From Boseongicola sp. H5 (GTDB taxonomy: Bacteria; Pseudomonadota; Alphaproteobacteria; Rhodobacterales; Rhodobacteraceae), in NCBI GenBank assembly GCA_020622165.1, contig JACNMN010000002.1, positions 1 to 64,000 on the forward strand: a stretch of 64,000 nucleotides of DNA. Reading direction: 5' to 3'. Under the pieces are notes generated by a model. That model searched no databases. It was not told the origin of the DNA and worked only from the letters and a program-made list of their open reading frames with translations. This document shows positions 45,231 through 55,808 of the stretch, piece after piece (positions within the stretch are counted from its first letter, which is position 1; every line of letters begins with the position of its first letter). Both the position numbers and the translations under genes were made by a program.

Positions 45231-46154
45231 TCAAGCGACATAGGCCAGATCGGTCGGATTGACGCCGACCCCGGGCAGACGCGCCGCCTGAGCGGGCGAG
45301 CATTCGACCAGACGGGTCGCGCCCGGGGTCGAAAAGAGGACTCTGAGCAACCGGTTGGTCAGCATGTGACCGGCCCGGACACCTTCGTAACGGCCCAGAA
45401 GCGGGGCCCCTGCCAGCGCCAGATCGCCAAGCGCATCGAGCATCTTGTGGCGCACGGCTTCATCAGCGTGGCGCAGGCCGCCGGGGCTGGTCACTTCATC
45501 GCCATCGAAAACCACCGCGTTTTCACCGGGGATCCCACCGAGCGCAAGACCGTTTGCCTGCATCGCATCCACATCCGCCTGACGGCAGAAGGTGCGGCTG
45601 TCGCAAAGCTCCCGCACGAACCGGCCATTGGCAAGGTTCGCCACCCGGGTCTGACGGCCGATGGCCGCATCGGCGAAATCGATCGTGAAGCTCATCGTCA
45701 GGCGCGCATCCGGGCTGATCGTGGCCGCCGCGTCGCCTTCGGTCACGGTGACCGTCTTCAGAACCTCGATCGCGTGGATCGGCGCGCCCTGATGCTGGAT
45801 ACCCCGGGACAGGAAGCCGCGCACGAACTGCGCCGCGGACCCGTCGAGGATCGGAACTTCGGGGCCGTCCATCTCCACAAGCGCGTTATGGATGCCGCAA
45901 CCGGCCAGCGCCGCCATCAGATGCTCGACGGTCGAGACCTCCGCACCGGCCTCGTTCCGCAGCTTCGTGCACAGGCGACTGTCGGGCACCAGATCGAACC
46001 GCGCCGGGATGAGATTGTCGCGATCCCGGATGTCGGTGCGCTGAAACCAGATCCCGAAATGCGCAGCCGCAGGCCGCACGGTCATGCGAACCGGATGGCC
46101 TGTATGCAGGCCGACGCCCGCAAAGCTGATGGAGGATCGTAGGGTTGCCTGCAC
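45231..46154 (-). CDS. lpxC: UDP-3-O-acyl-N-acetylglucosamine deacetylase
   Basis: This protein has the LpxC start QATLRSSISFAGVGLHTG, the zinc-site segments VEHLMAALAGCGIHNALVE and HKMLDALGDLALAG, and SFTIDFADAAIG. It removes acetate from UDP-3-O-acyl-GlcNAc, the committed step of lipid A synthesis. GTG 46154 gives a standard N-terminus; TTG 46166 and GTG 46163 are alternatives. It lies downstream of ftsZ but a terminator separates them, so it probably has its own promoter in 46155-46353. Confidence 0.95.
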   Translation of the reverse strand: MQATLRSSISFAGVGLHTGHPVRMTVRPAAAHFGIWFQRTDIRDRDNLIPARFDLVPDSRLCTKLRNEAGAEVSTVEHLMAALAGCGIHNALVEMDGPEVPILDGSAAQFVRGFLSRGIQHQGAPIHAIEVLKTVTVTEGDAAATISPDARLTMSFTIDFADAAIGRQTRVANLANGRFVRELCDSRTFCRQADVDAMQANGLALGGIPGENAVVFDGDEVTSPGGLRHADEAVRHKMLDALGDLALAGAPLLGRYEGVRAGHMLTNRLLRVLFSTPGATRLVECSPAQAARLPGVGVNPTDLAYVA

Positions 46155-46352
46155 GTGGTTCACCAATCGGTAGCCAAGATCAACGTCTGCTCATATGTCC
46201 GGTTCCGTCTCAAACCGGTTCAAGATGGTGCCTATCGGGCGCGCGCGGTAGAGACAATTCAACCTTTATGACGGGTTGCAACATTGCCCGTGAGTATCGG
46301 CAAGATTCTGCCACATTTATTGGCAACTCAGGCTACACGCATGACCGGGAAC

Positions 46353-46382
46353 GAAAAAAGGCCGGCGCGAGGCCGGCCTTTC
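46353..46382 (-). terminator. Rho-independent terminator after ftsZ
   Basis: AAAGGCCGG (46357-46365) pairs with CCGGCCTTT (46373-46381) around a 7-nt loop. On the minus strand the stem is followed by a run of six T (complement of 46354-46359). It begins about 20 bp after the ftsZ stop codon and closes the long minus-strand dcw transcript. The stem could also work weakly in the other direction. Confidence 0.85.
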
Positions 46383-46400
46383 TTGCAGTGTTGTGATGGT

Positions 46401-47966
46401 TCAGTTGGCCTGACGCCGCAGGAAGGCGGGGATTTCGATCCGCTCCTGATCGGGGTCGACATGGGTGTCTTCGGGCGCCGGACGGCTGGCAACCGGCGGC
46501 TGGCGCCGCTCGACAGGCGCAGGCTGGTCCTCTCCATGGCCGGTCATCCGGTTGATCAGGGAGTTGATCCCGAAACGCGGTTTGCCCTCGGTTTCGGCCG
46601 CGCGGGACTGCGCACCGGGGGCTTCCTTGTTGATCGCGGCGCGCAGACGGGCCAGCGCCTCCGGCGAGGGTGTGCTGGCGGACACGGGCCGCGGGGCCAC
46701 GAACTCGGCTTCGGGCTCGGCCGCGACAGCAGGCGCCGCAGCCGCGGGGCGCATGAATGCCGGTGGTGCCGCGGCGGGCTGCGGTTGATAGGCCGGCTCC
46801 GGCACATCGTCCTCACCATAACCATCGGAGGCCTGGCCTGCATCCAGATCGGTGAAAAGGCTCGGCTCGGGCTGGGCATCGGCCGCGACGGCGGCGGCGA
46901 TATCCGGCGTTTCCACGTCATCCGCATCCACCGGGGCGGCGGCGACCGGCTCACGCAGACGGCTGCGGGTGGTGATCGGGATATCCTGCTGGACCTCGCT
47001 GGCGTCGATGCCGGTGGCCACGACACTCACCCGCATCCGGCCTTCCATGGCGGTGTCGAGGGTCGATCCCACGATGATGTTCGCCTCGGGGTCCACTTCC
47101 TCGCGAATGCGGTTCGCGGCCTCGTCCAGTTCGAACAAGGTCAGGTCGTAACCGCCTGTGATATTGATCAAAACGCCGCGTGCGCCCCGCAGGCTGATCT
47201 CGTCCAGCAGCGGATTGGCGATCGCCTTCTCGGCGGCCTGAACCGCGCGCGATTCGCCATCGGCTTCGCCGGTGCCCATCATCGCCTTGCCCATCTCGTT
47301 CATCACGGCGCGGACATCGGCGAAGTCGAGGTTGATCAGGCCCGGACGCACCATCAGATCGGTCACGCCCTTGACGCCCTGATAAAGCACGTCATCAGCC
47401 ATCGCGAAGGCTTCGGTGAAGGTTGTTTTCTCGTTGGCGAGGCGGAACAGGTTCTGGTTCGGGATGATGATCAGCGTGTCGACGACCTTTTGCAGCGCCT
47501 CGATGCCCTCATCGGCCTGACGCATGCGTTTCGCGCCCTCGAACTGAAAGGGCTTGGTCACCACGCCCACGGTCAGCACACCCAGTTCGCGCGCCGCCTG
47601 CGCGATGATCGGGGCCGCGCCCGTTCCGGTGCCGCCACCCATGCCCGCGGTGATGAAGGCCATGTGCGCGCCCGCAAGGTGATCGACGATATCCTCGATC
47701 GATTCCTCGGCGGCCGATGCGCCGACGGCGGGCCGGGCACCCGCGCCCAGACCCTCGGTCACCCGGGCACCCATCTGGATGCGCGCCGTGGCGTTCGACT
47801 GGGCCAGCGCCTGTGCGTCGGTATTGGCAACCACAAACTCACACCCGTCCAGCGACTGTTCGATCATGTTGTTGACCGCGTTGCCGCCAGCGCCCCCCAC
47901 GCCGAAGACGGTGATGCGAGGTTTCAGGTCCGGCTGATCATCCGGCATGGTGAGATTCAAGGTCAT
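46401..47966 (-). CDS. ftsZ: Cell division GTPase FtsZ
   Basis: This 521-residue tubulin homologue has [19 protein letters not shown] and the GTP-binding signature [16 protein letters not shown] long Pro/Ala-rich linker follows (about 320-500), and the conserved tail [14 protein letters not shown] binds FtsA and other partners. It forms the Z ring. The linker is much longer than in E. coli (383 residues in total), as in other alphaproteobacteria. Start 47966 was chosen because upstream in-frame codons to 48035 are not family-like. Confidence 0.97.
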   Translation of the reverse strand: MTLNLTMPDDQPDLKPRITVFGVGGAGGNAVNNMIEQSLDGCEFVVANTDAQALAQSNATARIQMGARVTEGLGAGARPAVGASAAEESIEDIVDHLAGAHMAFITAGMGGGTGTGAAPIIAQAARELGVLTVGVVTKPFQFEGAKRMRQADEGIEALQKVVDTLIIIPNQNLFRLANEKTTFTEAFAMADDVLYQGVKGVTDLMVRPGLINLDFADVRAVMNEMGKAMMGTGEADGESRAVQAAEKAIANPLLDEISLRGARGVLINITGGYDLTLFELDEAANRIREEVDPEANIIVGSTLDTAMEGRMRVSVVATGIDASEVQQDIPITTRSRLREPVAAAPVDADDVETPDIAAAVAADAQPEPSLFTDLDAGQASDGYGEDDVPEPAYQPQPAAAPPAFMRPAAAAPAVAAEPEAEFVAPRPVSASTPSPEALARLRAAINKEAPGAQSRAAETEGKPRFGINSLINRMTGHGEDQPAPVERRQPPVASRPAPEDTHVDPDQERIEIPAFLRRQAN

Positions 47967-48158
47967 TAGCTCTGTCCGCCTGTTTTCATGGATGTAGGCC
48001 CCGGTCTTTCGCCGTTTGGCCATGTGCTGCCTCATTTTCAGGCGAGATTAACGCTTTCATTAACCTCCGTCACGCAAAAACTGGCAGAAAACCGCAAAAT
48101 ATAGGGCAAATTTGAGGCTGATAGGCGGTATTTCGCCCGGTCACCCCGGATATTGCGG
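47967..48158 (-). promoter_or_regulatory. ftsA-ftsZ intergenic leader
   Basis: This 192-bp AT-richer gap is longer than most in the cluster and probably holds an ftsZ promoter. It contains TTAA at 48048-48051 and 48060-48063, separated by 8 bp; the CtrA consensus is TTAA-N7-TTAA, so a CtrA site is suggested but not supported by the spacing. Confidence 0.4.
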
Positions 48159-49493
48159 TTACCAGTTGTCACGGAACCATTTTACCGCCCGTTTCAGAGA
48201 GCGCGCGGGGTACCGATCGGCGGGCACTTCGAAGTCCCACCACTCGTCCTGCGGGTAGGCCGCGAAGAGCGACAGGCCCACACAGGCGGAAAATGCGGGG
48301 CCGCAGGCCGATTGCGGCAGGCCCTGCACACGCAACGGCCGCCCGAGCCGGACCTGATTGCCCAAGATCTTCGATGCCAGCGCATCGAGACCGGGCACCT
48401 GGCTGGCGCCACCGGTCAGAACGATCCGCTGGCTTGGCAGATGGTCGAACCCGGCCGCGTCCAGCCGGGCGCGCACCTCTTCGAGGATCTCCTCCACCCG
48501 GGGGCGCATCACGCCGATCAGTTCGGCCCGTGAAATCGTGCGCCGGTCGTGGTGCCAGTCGCCGGTATCGGCTTCGAGTTCGATCCGTTCCCGGTCATCT
48601 ATGCCGGTGGCGACGACGCCCCCGAAGCGCGTTTTCAGCCGCTCCGCATCATGCATCGGGATCTGCAGGCCCTGACTGATATCCGAGGTGACGTGGTCGC
48701 CCCCCATGCGCACGGTATCGGCGAAAATCATGTGCTTCTTGATGAAGATCGACAGCCCGGTCGAGCCGCCGCCCATATCGATGCAGGCCGCCCCCAGTTC
48801 CTGCTCATCCTCCACAAGGCTCGCCACACCGGCGACATAGGACGACGACGCGATGCCGGCCAGCTCCAGATCGCAGCGTTTGACGCAGTAGAGCAGATTT
48901 TCGATCGCGTGGGCGTCGATGGTCAGCAGATGCATATCCGTGGACAGCCGGTTGCCCACATGTCCGCGCGGATCGCTGAGCCCGGTCCGGTGATCGAGCG
49001 CGAAATTCACCGGCTGCGCGTGCAGCACCTCGCGGCCCTCGCCGAAATCCGGCACATCGCAGGCGGCCAGAACCCGGGCGACATCGCATTCGCTGACCGT
49101 TCCGGTCTGCAGGCTGACCTCCCCCGTCAGCCCGTAGGATCGCGGGCGCGCGCCGGCAAAGCTGACGATCACATGATCCACGCGGGAGGCGGCCATTTTC
49201 TGCGCGCCCTGAATCGCCGTCCGGATCGCGCGTTCGGTTTCCTGCATCGTCTCGATCTCGCCGAACTTCACGCCGCGCGACCGTGTGGTTGCCGCCCCGA
49301 TCACCCGGAACGACGATTGCCCCGCCATCGCGCCGACCCCATCGGACGGGCGAAACTCGTCCGAGCTGTCGAAGCGCAGCACCAGACAGGCGATCTTGTG
49401 GCTGCCCACATCAAGGATCGCCATCACCCCGCGGCGCATGGCTTCCTGGCGTTTGGCGCGCATGGCCCGCTGCGATTGGTACAGCATACTCAT
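48159..49493 (-). CDS. ftsA: Cell division protein FtsA
   Basis: This 444-residue actin-like ATPase has AILDVGSHKIACLVLRF (phosphate 1), CIDMGGGSTGLSIF (phosphate 2) and IVLTGGASQVPGLDALA (adenosine motif). It ends with a basic amphipathic helix (RSLKRAVKWFRDNW) for membrane attachment. FtsA tethers FtsZ to the membrane. Its ATG overlaps the ftsQ stop by 4 bp. Confidence 0.97.
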   Translation of the reverse strand: MSMLYQSQRAMRAKRQEAMRRGVMAILDVGSHKIACLVLRFDSSDEFRPSDGVGAMAGQSSFRVIGAATTRSRGVKFGEIETMQETERAIRTAIQGAQKMAASRVDHVIVSFAGARPRSYGLTGEVSLQTGTVSECDVARVLAACDVPDFGEGREVLHAQPVNFALDHRTGLSDPRGHVGNRLSTDMHLLTIDAHAIENLLYCVKRCDLELAGIASSSYVAGVASLVEDEQELGAACIDMGGGSTGLSIFIKKHMIFADTVRMGGDHVTSDISQGLQIPMHDAERLKTRFGGVVATGIDDRERIELEADTGDWHHDRRTISRAELIGVMRPRVEEILEEVRARLDAAGFDHLPSQRIVLTGGASQVPGLDALASKILGNQVRLGRPLRVQGLPQSACGPAFSACVGLSLFAAYPQDEWWDFEVPADRYPARSLKRAVKWFRDNW

Positions 49494-50386
49494 CCGTTCC
49501 CGTCTCCGATGTCTGTGCCCCGCATCCGACGCAACTCGGTCAATGCATGAGGGCTGAGTTGAATATTGGGGCGCTGCGGGTTGCGCATGTCGATCCTGAG
49601 AACGGCGCGCTCTAGCACGTCCTGCGCGTCATCCAGCGCCAGCACCCGGTCAAGCGCGGGCCTCGGCTGGTCTGCGGGCAACAGGATGCGGCGCCCGTCG
49701 CGCAGGACCACATCCCATCGCCGCTCGCCCATGCGTACAAGCCCGCGCATCCTGTCCCGCAACGGGGCCGCCGTTTCGAAAAGCGCCAGCGCCTCCGCCA
49801 CCGCCAGATCGGCGCCTTCACCGGCGATCATCGGCAAGGGCGCGACCAGCTCCCGGTCCACCAGCCGGGCGACAAAATTGCCCTCTCCGTCCAGCAGCAC
49901 CGGTTCGACGCGGGTCTGCCAGATGACGACCGGCACCCGCTCCTCAATCGTGACGGCAAGATAGCCACCCGACTGGATCCACAACTCGGCGCGGGACACC
50001 GCAGGGATCCGTTCCAGCGTTTCCCGCATCGCCGCAAGATCGAGATCGAAGGAGGACACCGGCAGATCAAGCGCCAGCACCGCGCGCAGATCTTCGGCAA
50101 GCTGCGGGCTTGCACCGTTGATATTCATCAGGTTGACCCGGAATTCCGGGCGGTTCTCGATCTCCCGGCGCAGTTCCGCGACCTGATCGGAGACACCGCG
50201 CCAATGCGCCGGGTCGGACAGGTACCACCCGACACCCATGACAAGGGCGAAGGCCGGCAGCCCCACCCGCAGGAGCGACCGGAACAGCGGTGTCAGCCAG
50301 AGACGCTGAAACCTGTAGGACCAGATCGACGGCGCGGGATCGCGATGGGTCAGAACCGGGCCGCGGCGGGCGATCAACGGTCGCAT
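49490..50386 (-). CDS. ftsQ: Cell division protein FtsQ
   Basis: This 298-residue protein has one membrane helix (about 38-56, LLRVGLPAFALVMGVGWYL), a POTRA domain (FRVNLMNINGASPQLAEDLRAVL) and a beta domain with SRAELWIQSGGYLAVTIEER. It links early and late divisome proteins in the periplasm. Start 50386 has GGAGG 7 nt upstream and overlaps the ddl end by 13 bp. Confidence 0.95.
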   Translation of the reverse strand: MRPLIARRGPVLTHRDPAPSIWSYRFQRLWLTPLFRSLLRVGLPAFALVMGVGWYLSDPAHWRGVSDQVAELRREIENRPEFRVNLMNINGASPQLAEDLRAVLALDLPVSSFDLDLAAMRETLERIPAVSRAELWIQSGGYLAVTIEERVPVVIWQTRVEPVLLDGEGNFVARLVDRELVAPLPMIAGEGADLAVAEALALFETAAPLRDRMRGLVRMGERRWDVVLRDGRRILLPADQPRPALDRVLALDDAQDVLERAVLRIDMRNPQRPNIQLSPHALTELRRMRGTDIGDGNG

Positions 50387-51309
50387 GACGCATCCTCCAC
50401 CAGCCAGCGGCACATCTGGCCGAAGCTGATCCCGACGGCCTGACCCTGTTCCGGTGTCAGCGATGTGGGCGTCATGCCGGGCTGGGTGTTGGTCTCCAGC
50501 AGGATCAGCCCCCCCAGGCCGCGCGTCTCGTCCCACCGGAAATCCGTCCGGCTGACCCCCCGACATCCAAGCGCGATATGGGCCGTGAGCGCCATCTGCA
50601 TGCAGGCATCGAAGACGGACGCGGGCAGATCCGCCGGCACCACATGGCGGGAGCCGCCGGGCTTGTATTTCGCGTCGTAGTCATACCACCCCTCGGTCAG
50701 GATATCGGTCACCGTCAGCGGCCGGTCATCCATCACCGTGGTGGTCAGTTCGCGCCCCGGCACGAAGGTCTCCACCATCACTTCATCGGGCATCGTGTCG
50801 GCCAGTTTCGGCGGGCCGTTAGCCGCCTCATGCACCAGATAGACCCCGACCGAGGAGCCCTCGTTGTTGGGCTTCACGACATAAGGGGGGGCCATCACGT
50901 GACCGGCCATGACATCGGCCTTCGCCGCCAGCACGCTGTCGACGACGGGCAGATCATGGGCGCGGTACATATCCTTGCTGCGCTGCTTGTCGAGCGCCAG
51001 CGCCGAGGCCAGAACCCCGGAATGCGTATAGGGGACGCGCAGCCATTCAAGCAGACCCTGAACGCAGCCATCCTCGCCCCACCTGCCATGCAGTGCGTTG
51101 AAGGCGACATCCGGCCTGATCTCGGCCAGACGCGCGGGAAGGTCGGGGCCGGCATCGACCTCCGTCACCTGAAATCCCTCTCCACGCAGTGCAGCGGCGC
51201 ATTCACGCCCGGTGGACAACGACACCTCCCGTTCTGCCGAGGGGCCGCCCATCAAAACCGCAACTGTGGGGAGTGTTCTGCCCGAACTCACCGCCAACAT
51301 GTGCCTCAT
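50374..51309 (-). CDS. ddl: D-alanine:D-alanine ligase
   Basis: This 311-residue ATP-grasp enzyme has VAVLMGGPSAEREVSLSTG, ALHGRWGEDG, VVKPNNEGSSVGVYLV and LLETNTQPGMTPTSL. It makes the D-Ala-D-Ala dipeptide that MurF adds to the peptidoglycan precursor. Length matches DdlB of dcw clusters. Confidence 0.96.
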   Translation of the reverse strand: MRHMLAVSSGRTLPTVAVLMGGPSAEREVSLSTGRECAAALRGEGFQVTEVDAGPDLPARLAEIRPDVAFNALHGRWGEDGCVQGLLEWLRVPYTHSGVLASALALDKQRSKDMYRAHDLPVVDSVLAAKADVMAGHVMAPPYVVKPNNEGSSVGVYLVHEAANGPPKLADTMPDEVMVETFVPGRELTTTVMDDRPLTVTDILTEGWYDYDAKYKPGGSRHVVPADLPASVFDACMQMALTAHIALGCRGVSRTDFRWDETRGLGGLILLETNTQPGMTPTSLTPEQGQAVGISFGQMCRWLVEDASCDR

Positions 51310-51356
51310 ATACCGCCGGGCTTTTGGCTGCCCGTTTTGGTGTTCTTTTCCGCCGG

Positions 51357-52295
51357 TTAATCCGACGGTTTATCGCCTGCGGGTTCTCCCACACGCATAA
51401 TTTCCCATTCTAGCTCTATTCCACTGTGTTGGAAAACCTTTTTTCGAACCTCCTCGCCCAATCCTTCCAGATCGGCGGCGGTGGCGCTGCCGGTATTGAT
51501 CATGAAATTGGAATGCTTGGGGCTCATCTGCGCGCCCCCGCGCGTGGCGCCCCGTAATCCGGCATCGTCGATCACCTTCCAGGCCTTCAGATCATGGGTG
51601 TCGTCGGCCCGGCCGGTAGAGCTGAACCCGGCGGGATTGCGAAAGGTCGATCCGGCGCTCCGATCCCGCGTGGGCTGCGTTGCGTCGCGCCTGGCAAGCT
51701 GGTCTTCCATGCGCGCCGCCAGCATCGCGGGATCGCCTGGATCGGCCCGGAAGGTGACCGATGTGATCACCGCGCCATCGGGCAGATCGGTCTGGCGATA
51801 GGCAAAGTGGATATCGGCGGGGCCGAGCGTCACGCGCGTCCCGTCGCGCAGGACGGCCGTGGTCGACAGGAAATGATCCGCCACATAGGCACCATAGCAG
51901 CCCGCATTCATTTTCAGCGCCCCGCCGATGGAACCGGGAATGGTGCGCAGAAACGTCAGGTCCAGCCCGGCCTTCGCCGCGTTTCGCGCCACATGGGCAT
52001 CCAGCGCCGCCGCGCCGGCGGTCACCCTGCCATCGCCGGTTTCGATCCCGTTGAAGCCCCGGCCCAGCCGGATGACAACGGCCCGCAACCCGCCATCGCG
52101 GACAATCAGGTTGGAGCCGACGCCCATGGGGAACACGGGCGTGTCCGGGTCGAGCGCGGCCAGAAACTGCGCCAGATCCTCCTCGTCCGCCGGTTGGAAG
52201 AGCACATCCGCCGGGCCGCCCACCCGCATCCAGGTGAGATCGGCGAGTGGGCGCCCCCGGCTGAGCCGGCCCTTGACCTCGGGCAGTTCTCTCAC
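51357..52295 (-). CDS. murB: UDP-N-acetylenolpyruvoylglucosamine reductase
   Basis: This 312-residue FAD enzyme has [53 protein letters not shown] (catalytic Ser) and a C-terminal Glu region [11 protein letters not shown]. It reduces the enolpyruvyl group to give UDP-MurNAc. Its start overlaps the small membrane-protein gene by 4 bp. Confidence 0.97.
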   Translation of the reverse strand: MRELPEVKGRLSRGRPLADLTWMRVGGPADVLFQPADEEDLAQFLAALDPDTPVFPMGVGSNLIVRDGGLRAVVIRLGRGFNGIETGDGRVTAGAAALDAHVARNAAKAGLDLTFLRTIPGSIGGALKMNAGCYGAYVADHFLSTTAVLRDGTRVTLGPADIHFAYRQTDLPDGAVITSVTFRADPGDPAMLAARMEDQLARRDATQPTRDRSAGSTFRNPAGFSSTGRADDTHDLKAWKVIDDAGLRGATRGGAQMSPKHSNFMINTGSATAADLEGLGEEVRKKVFQHSGIELEWEIMRVGEPAGDKPSD

Positions 52296-52585
52296 GATCC
52301 GTCACCCCCGGCCTGCGCAGCCCTGCGGGCCCGCATGCCCAGCAACCCGCCGCCGAACGCCCCGATAATGGCGGGCAAGGCCACGAACAGCAGCACGACC
52401 GCCGATCCAAGCGCGTCCCAGCCGACCTGCGCAGCCATGCCGATCAGGATCCAAAGCGCGAAAGCCACGACGCAGGCCCAGAACAGGTAGACGAACCGGG
52501 GCGACAGGAACCGGCCCAGAACAAAGGCAAGGGCCGCCGATGCAAGCCCCGTTCCCGCAATGATCAGTATGACGTCAGGTTCCAT
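52292..52585 (-). CDS. Small membrane protein between DUF2484 genes and murB
   Basis: This 97-residue protein has three hydrophobic segments ([57 protein letters not shown]). No domain recognised. It overlaps murB by 4 bp, so it is made with the cell-wall genes. A start 18 bp upstream (52603) is possible. Confidence 0.7.
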   Translation of the reverse strand: MEPDVILIIAGTGLASAALAFVLGRFLSPRFVYLFWACVVAFALWILIGMAAQVGWDALGSAVVLLFVALPAIIGAFGGGLLGMRARRAAQAGGDGS

Positions 52586-52652
52586 GGCCGCCGCCCCTTC
52601 CACCGCGCCACTCTACCGGCACGGATCGCAAAGCTGAACCCCGGGCGGAGGC

Positions 52653-52901
52653 CTATTGGCCGCCGCTGGTTCGCCGGACCCACCGGCCCAGATAGATCAG
52701 CGGCCAGCGCAGGATCGAAGCCCCCGCGACCAGCACACCCAACCCCCACCACGGGCCCAGTTGCCATGTCACAAAGCCCAGAAGCGGAATGCCCGTGGCG
52801 ATCAGCGCCCAGGCGGCCGGCCAGTGGTATCGCTGCGGCCCCAGGCCGATCAGGCAGGCGATCACCGCCCAGAGACAGGCCAGTGTCAGGGAAATCGGCA
52901 T
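52653..52901 (-). CDS. DUF2484 family membrane protein, copy 2
   Basis: This 82-residue protein has two to three membrane segments and the pattern MPISLTLACLWAVIACLIGLGPQRYHW with a C-terminal SILRWPLIYLGRWV. It is similar along its length to the gene just upstream, so the two are tandem duplicates. DUF2484 genes sit between murC and murB in many Rhodobacterales; no function is known. Its ATG shares one base with the preceding stop (TGATG). Confidence 0.8.
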   Translation of the reverse strand: MPISLTLACLWAVIACLIGLGPQRYHWPAAWALIATGIPLLGFVTWQLGPWWGLGVLVAGASILRWPLIYLGRWVRRTSGGQ

Positions 52902-53152
52902 CAGGTGCCCCCTTTCAGCCGGGTCACGGCCCTGCGCAGGAAGTAGATCAGCGGGCGGCGGAACATCGACAGCACCGCGAAGGCGACCAGCAGCACCAGC
53001 AGCAGCCCATGCTGCGAGGCCACGAAGGCCAACAGCGGCAGCGACAGGATCAGAAGCGTGACGCCGGGCAGGTATTGCAGCCGCATCGGCAGCATCGCCA
53101 CGGCGGCGGCGGCCAGAACCCACAGGCAGGACAGCGTCAGCGAAAGGCTCAT
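52901..53152 (-). CDS. DUF2484 family membrane protein, copy 1
   Basis: This 83-residue protein has the pattern MSLSLTLSCLWVLAAAAVAMLPMR, then hydrophobic segments and AVLSMFRRPLIYFLRRAV at the end, parallel to the next gene. The start at 53152 was chosen by that similarity; the frame is open much further upstream. It follows murC by 154 bp. Confidence 0.8.
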   Translation of the reverse strand: MSLSLTLSCLWVLAAAAVAMLPMRLQYLPGVTLLILSLPLLAFVASQHGLLLVLLVAFAVLSMFRRPLIYFLRRAVTRLKGGT

Positions 53153-53306
53153 GAGACCGCCTCCCGCCGGATCGGGGCGGGGCCCGGTCGCGGATGGCGC
53201 GGCCCGCGGATACTGGGTGTCACATCCGGTTCGATCATGCCTGTCATGCCCGCCCCTTTCTGAGTGCAATCGCACGAGGGTTTGAGAAATCGTAACGCCA
53301 CGCTGG

Positions 53307-54707
53307 TTAACGTTTTGATAATCGGTCAGGCAACCCGTGCGCCCAGGCCGAAATCGTGCCCGCGCCAAGGCAGACCACGATATCGCCGTCACGGGTCTGC
53401 TCCCGCACGAGGCGTTCAAGATCGTCCTCGCTGTGCAAGGCGCGGGCGTGGCGGTGACCGTGGCGGATAAGCCCCGCGACCAGATCGTCGCGGCTGGCTC
53501 CTTCGATCGGGTCCTCGCCGGCGGCAAAGACCTCGGCGATGGCGACCACATCGGCGTTGTTGAAACAGGCGCAGAACTCTTCAAACAGGGAATGCAGGCG
53601 CGAATAGCGATGGGGTTGATGCACGGCGATGACGCGGCCCTCGCTGGCCTGCCGCGCGGCCTTCAGGACGGCGGCGATTTCCACCGGATGATGGCCGTAA
53701 TCGTCGATGATCGTCACGCCGCCGACCTCGCCCACCTTGGTGAAGCGACGGTTCACGCCCTTGAACGCGGCCAGAGCCTCGCGGATCTCCTCAACCTTCA
53801 GACCCAGATGGCGGGCCACGGCCACGGCGGCCAGGGCGTTGGAGACGTTGTGATCGCCCGGCATCGGCAGGGTGCAGCGTTCGATCAGCTTGCCTTCGGC
53901 CTGCAACGCGATATCGAAATGCGCCACCCCCTTGGCATAGCGCAGGTTGACCGCGCGTACATCGGCCTGGGCATTGAAGCCGAAGGTCAGCACCCGGCGA
54001 TCGGTGATCCGGCCCACCAGCGTCTGCACGTCCGGATCGTCGGTGCAGCAGACCGCCAGACCGTAGAACGGGATGTTCGACACGAAATCGAGGAACCCCT
54101 GATGCAGCGCCTCTTCGGTTCCCCAATGCTCCATATGTTCGGGGTCGATATTGGTGACGATGGCGATGGTCGCGGGCAGGCGGTTGAAGGTGCCGTCGCT
54201 TTCATCGGCCTCCACCACCATCCACTCACCCTGCCCCATCCGCGCGTTCGAGCCATAGGCATGGATGACCCCGCCATTGATCACCGTGGGGTCCACCCCG
54301 CCGGCATCCAGCAGGGTCGCCACCATGGTCGTGGTCGTTGTCTTGCCATGGGTGCCGGCGACCGCGATGTTGGATTTCAGCCGCATCAGCTCGGCCAGCA
54401 TCTCGGCGCGCCGCACCACCGGCAGCCCCATCGCCCGCGCCGCGTCCAGCTCCGCATTCCCGGGCTTGATCGCGCTGGAGATGACGACCACCTCGGCCTC
54501 GTCGAGGTTTTCGGCCTTCTGCCCGGTGAAGATCCTGGCGCCCAGTTTCTCAAGCCGCTCGGTGATCTTCGTGGCTTTCAGGTCGGAGCCCTGCACCTGA
54601 TACCCGTGGTTCAGCAGCACCTCCGCGATCCCGGACATGCCGATGCCGCCGATACCGACGAAATGGATCGGGCCAAGCTGGGTGGGAAGCTTCGTGGCGG
54701 CGTTCAT
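53307..54707 (-). CDS. murC: UDP-N-acetylmuramate-L-alanine ligase
   Basis: This 466-residue Mur ligase has the MurC-specific start [24 protein letters not shown] loop [18 protein letters not shown], the [11 protein letters not shown] substrate loop and [11 protein letters not shown]. It adds L-alanine to UDP-MurNAc in the cytoplasm. Its start overlaps the murG stop by 4 bp. Confidence 0.98.
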   Translation of the reverse strand: MNAATKLPTQLGPIHFVGIGGIGMSGIAEVLLNHGYQVQGSDLKATKITERLEKLGARIFTGQKAENLDEAEVVVISSAIKPGNAELDAARAMGLPVVRRAEMLAELMRLKSNIAVAGTHGKTTTTTMVATLLDAGGVDPTVINGGVIHAYGSNARMGQGEWMVVEADESDGTFNRLPATIAIVTNIDPEHMEHWGTEEALHQGFLDFVSNIPFYGLAVCCTDDPDVQTLVGRITDRRVLTFGFNAQADVRAVNLRYAKGVAHFDIALQAEGKLIERCTLPMPGDHNVSNALAAVAVARHLGLKVEEIREALAAFKGVNRRFTKVGEVGGVTIIDDYGHHPVEIAAVLKAARQASEGRVIAVHQPHRYSRLHSLFEEFCACFNNADVVAIAEVFAAGEDPIEGASRDDLVAGLIRHGHRHARALHSEDDLERLVREQTRDGDIVVCLGAGTISAWAHGLPDRLSKR

Positions 54708-55804
54708 GACTGGCCTTTCCTTGCCAATTCCTCGACCAGAACCGCAAGGCGCTCGGTTGCGTCCGGCAGGCCGGTGCCAAGGGCGGCATTGGCCATCTGC
54801 AAGGCGGCCTCGGGCTGGTCAAGGATGGCTGTGATATGATCCGCAAGACTTGCGGGGGTGAACTGGCTCTCGGGCATCAGGATGGCCGCATCCGCATCGA
54901 CCAGCGCGCGGGCATTGGCCGTCTGCTCGTCGCGTATCGCGGCCGCAAGCGGCACCAGGATCGACGGGCGACCAATGACCGAGATATCCGCGACGGATGA
55001 CGCGCCCGACCGGCTGATGATCAGTTGCGCCTCGGAAAACCGGCGCGGGATGTCCCGGAAGAAGGGCTCCACCTCCGCGGTGACACCGGCCTCGGCATAG
55101 GCGGCGGCGACACGATCCTGATCCTCCGGGCGGGCCTGCTGCGCGATGCGGATATTGGCGCGGACCGCGTCCGGGAGGGCGGCGATGGCGGCGGGCACCA
55201 CATCGGACAGGATGCGCGCGCCCTGGCTGCCGCCGATCACGACGACCGACATCGGATAATCCCCTGGCGGAATATAGGCCGCACCCGCGCGTTCCAGCAC
55301 GGCGGCCCGCACCGGGTTGCCGGTATGAACGGCGTTCGTGCCTTCGGGGAGTTCCGTGGGCCAGGTGCCGCAGGCCACCACATCCACGCGCCTCGCAAAG
55401 AGCTGGTTGACCCGGCCCAGAACGCCGTTCTGTTCATGCAGCATGCGCGGGCGGCCGGTCAGCCAGGCCGCCGCCATCGCCGGGATCGACGGGTAGCCGC
55501 CGAAGCCGACCACGACGCTCGGGCGTTCGCGTGCCATCCGTGCCGTGGCGCTCAGAACGCCGCCCAGAATACGCAGCGGCGCGATCATCTTCGCCAGAAG
55601 ACCGCCCCGCGCGAAGGTGGCCGAAGACACCTGCCGTATCTCCACCACATGGGGAAACCCGCCGGTGTAGCGCGCCCCGCGCGCGTCGGTGGACAGCGTC
55701 ACCCGCCACCCCCGGCGCAGCATCGCCTCGGCCAGCGCCTGGGCCGGGAACATATGCCCGCCCGTGCCGCCGGCTGCAATGATGAGATGGGGCGTCGTAC
55801 TCAT
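54704..55804 (-). CDS. murG: UDP-GlcNAc:lipid I N-acetylglucosaminyltransferase
   Basis: This 366-residue GT-B enzyme has [62 protein letters not shown] and [11 protein letters not shown]. It turns lipid I into lipid II on the inner face of the membrane. It begins 4 bp after ftsW. Confidence 0.98.
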   Translation of the reverse strand: MSTTPHLIIAAGGTGGHMFPAQALAEAMLRRGWRVTLSTDARGARYTGGFPHVVEIRQVSSATFARGGLLAKMIAPLRILGGVLSATARMARERPSVVVGFGGYPSIPAMAAAWLTGRPRMLHEQNGVLGRVNQLFARRVDVVACGTWPTELPEGTNAVHTGNPVRAAVLERAGAAYIPPGDYPMSVVVIGGSQGARILSDVVPAAIAALPDAVRANIRIAQQARPEDQDRVAAAYAEAGVTAEVEPFFRDIPRRFSEAQLIISRSGASSVADISVIGRPSILVPLAAAIRDEQTANARALVDADAAILMPESQFTPASLADHITAILDQPEAALQMANAALGTGLPDATERLAVLVEELARKGQS

Positions 55805-55808
55805 GGGG

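Noticed and set aside
48048-48063. Possible CtrA site upstream of ftsZ
   Set aside because: The two TTAA half-sites are 8 bp apart instead of the consensus 7, so I do not call it a CtrA site.
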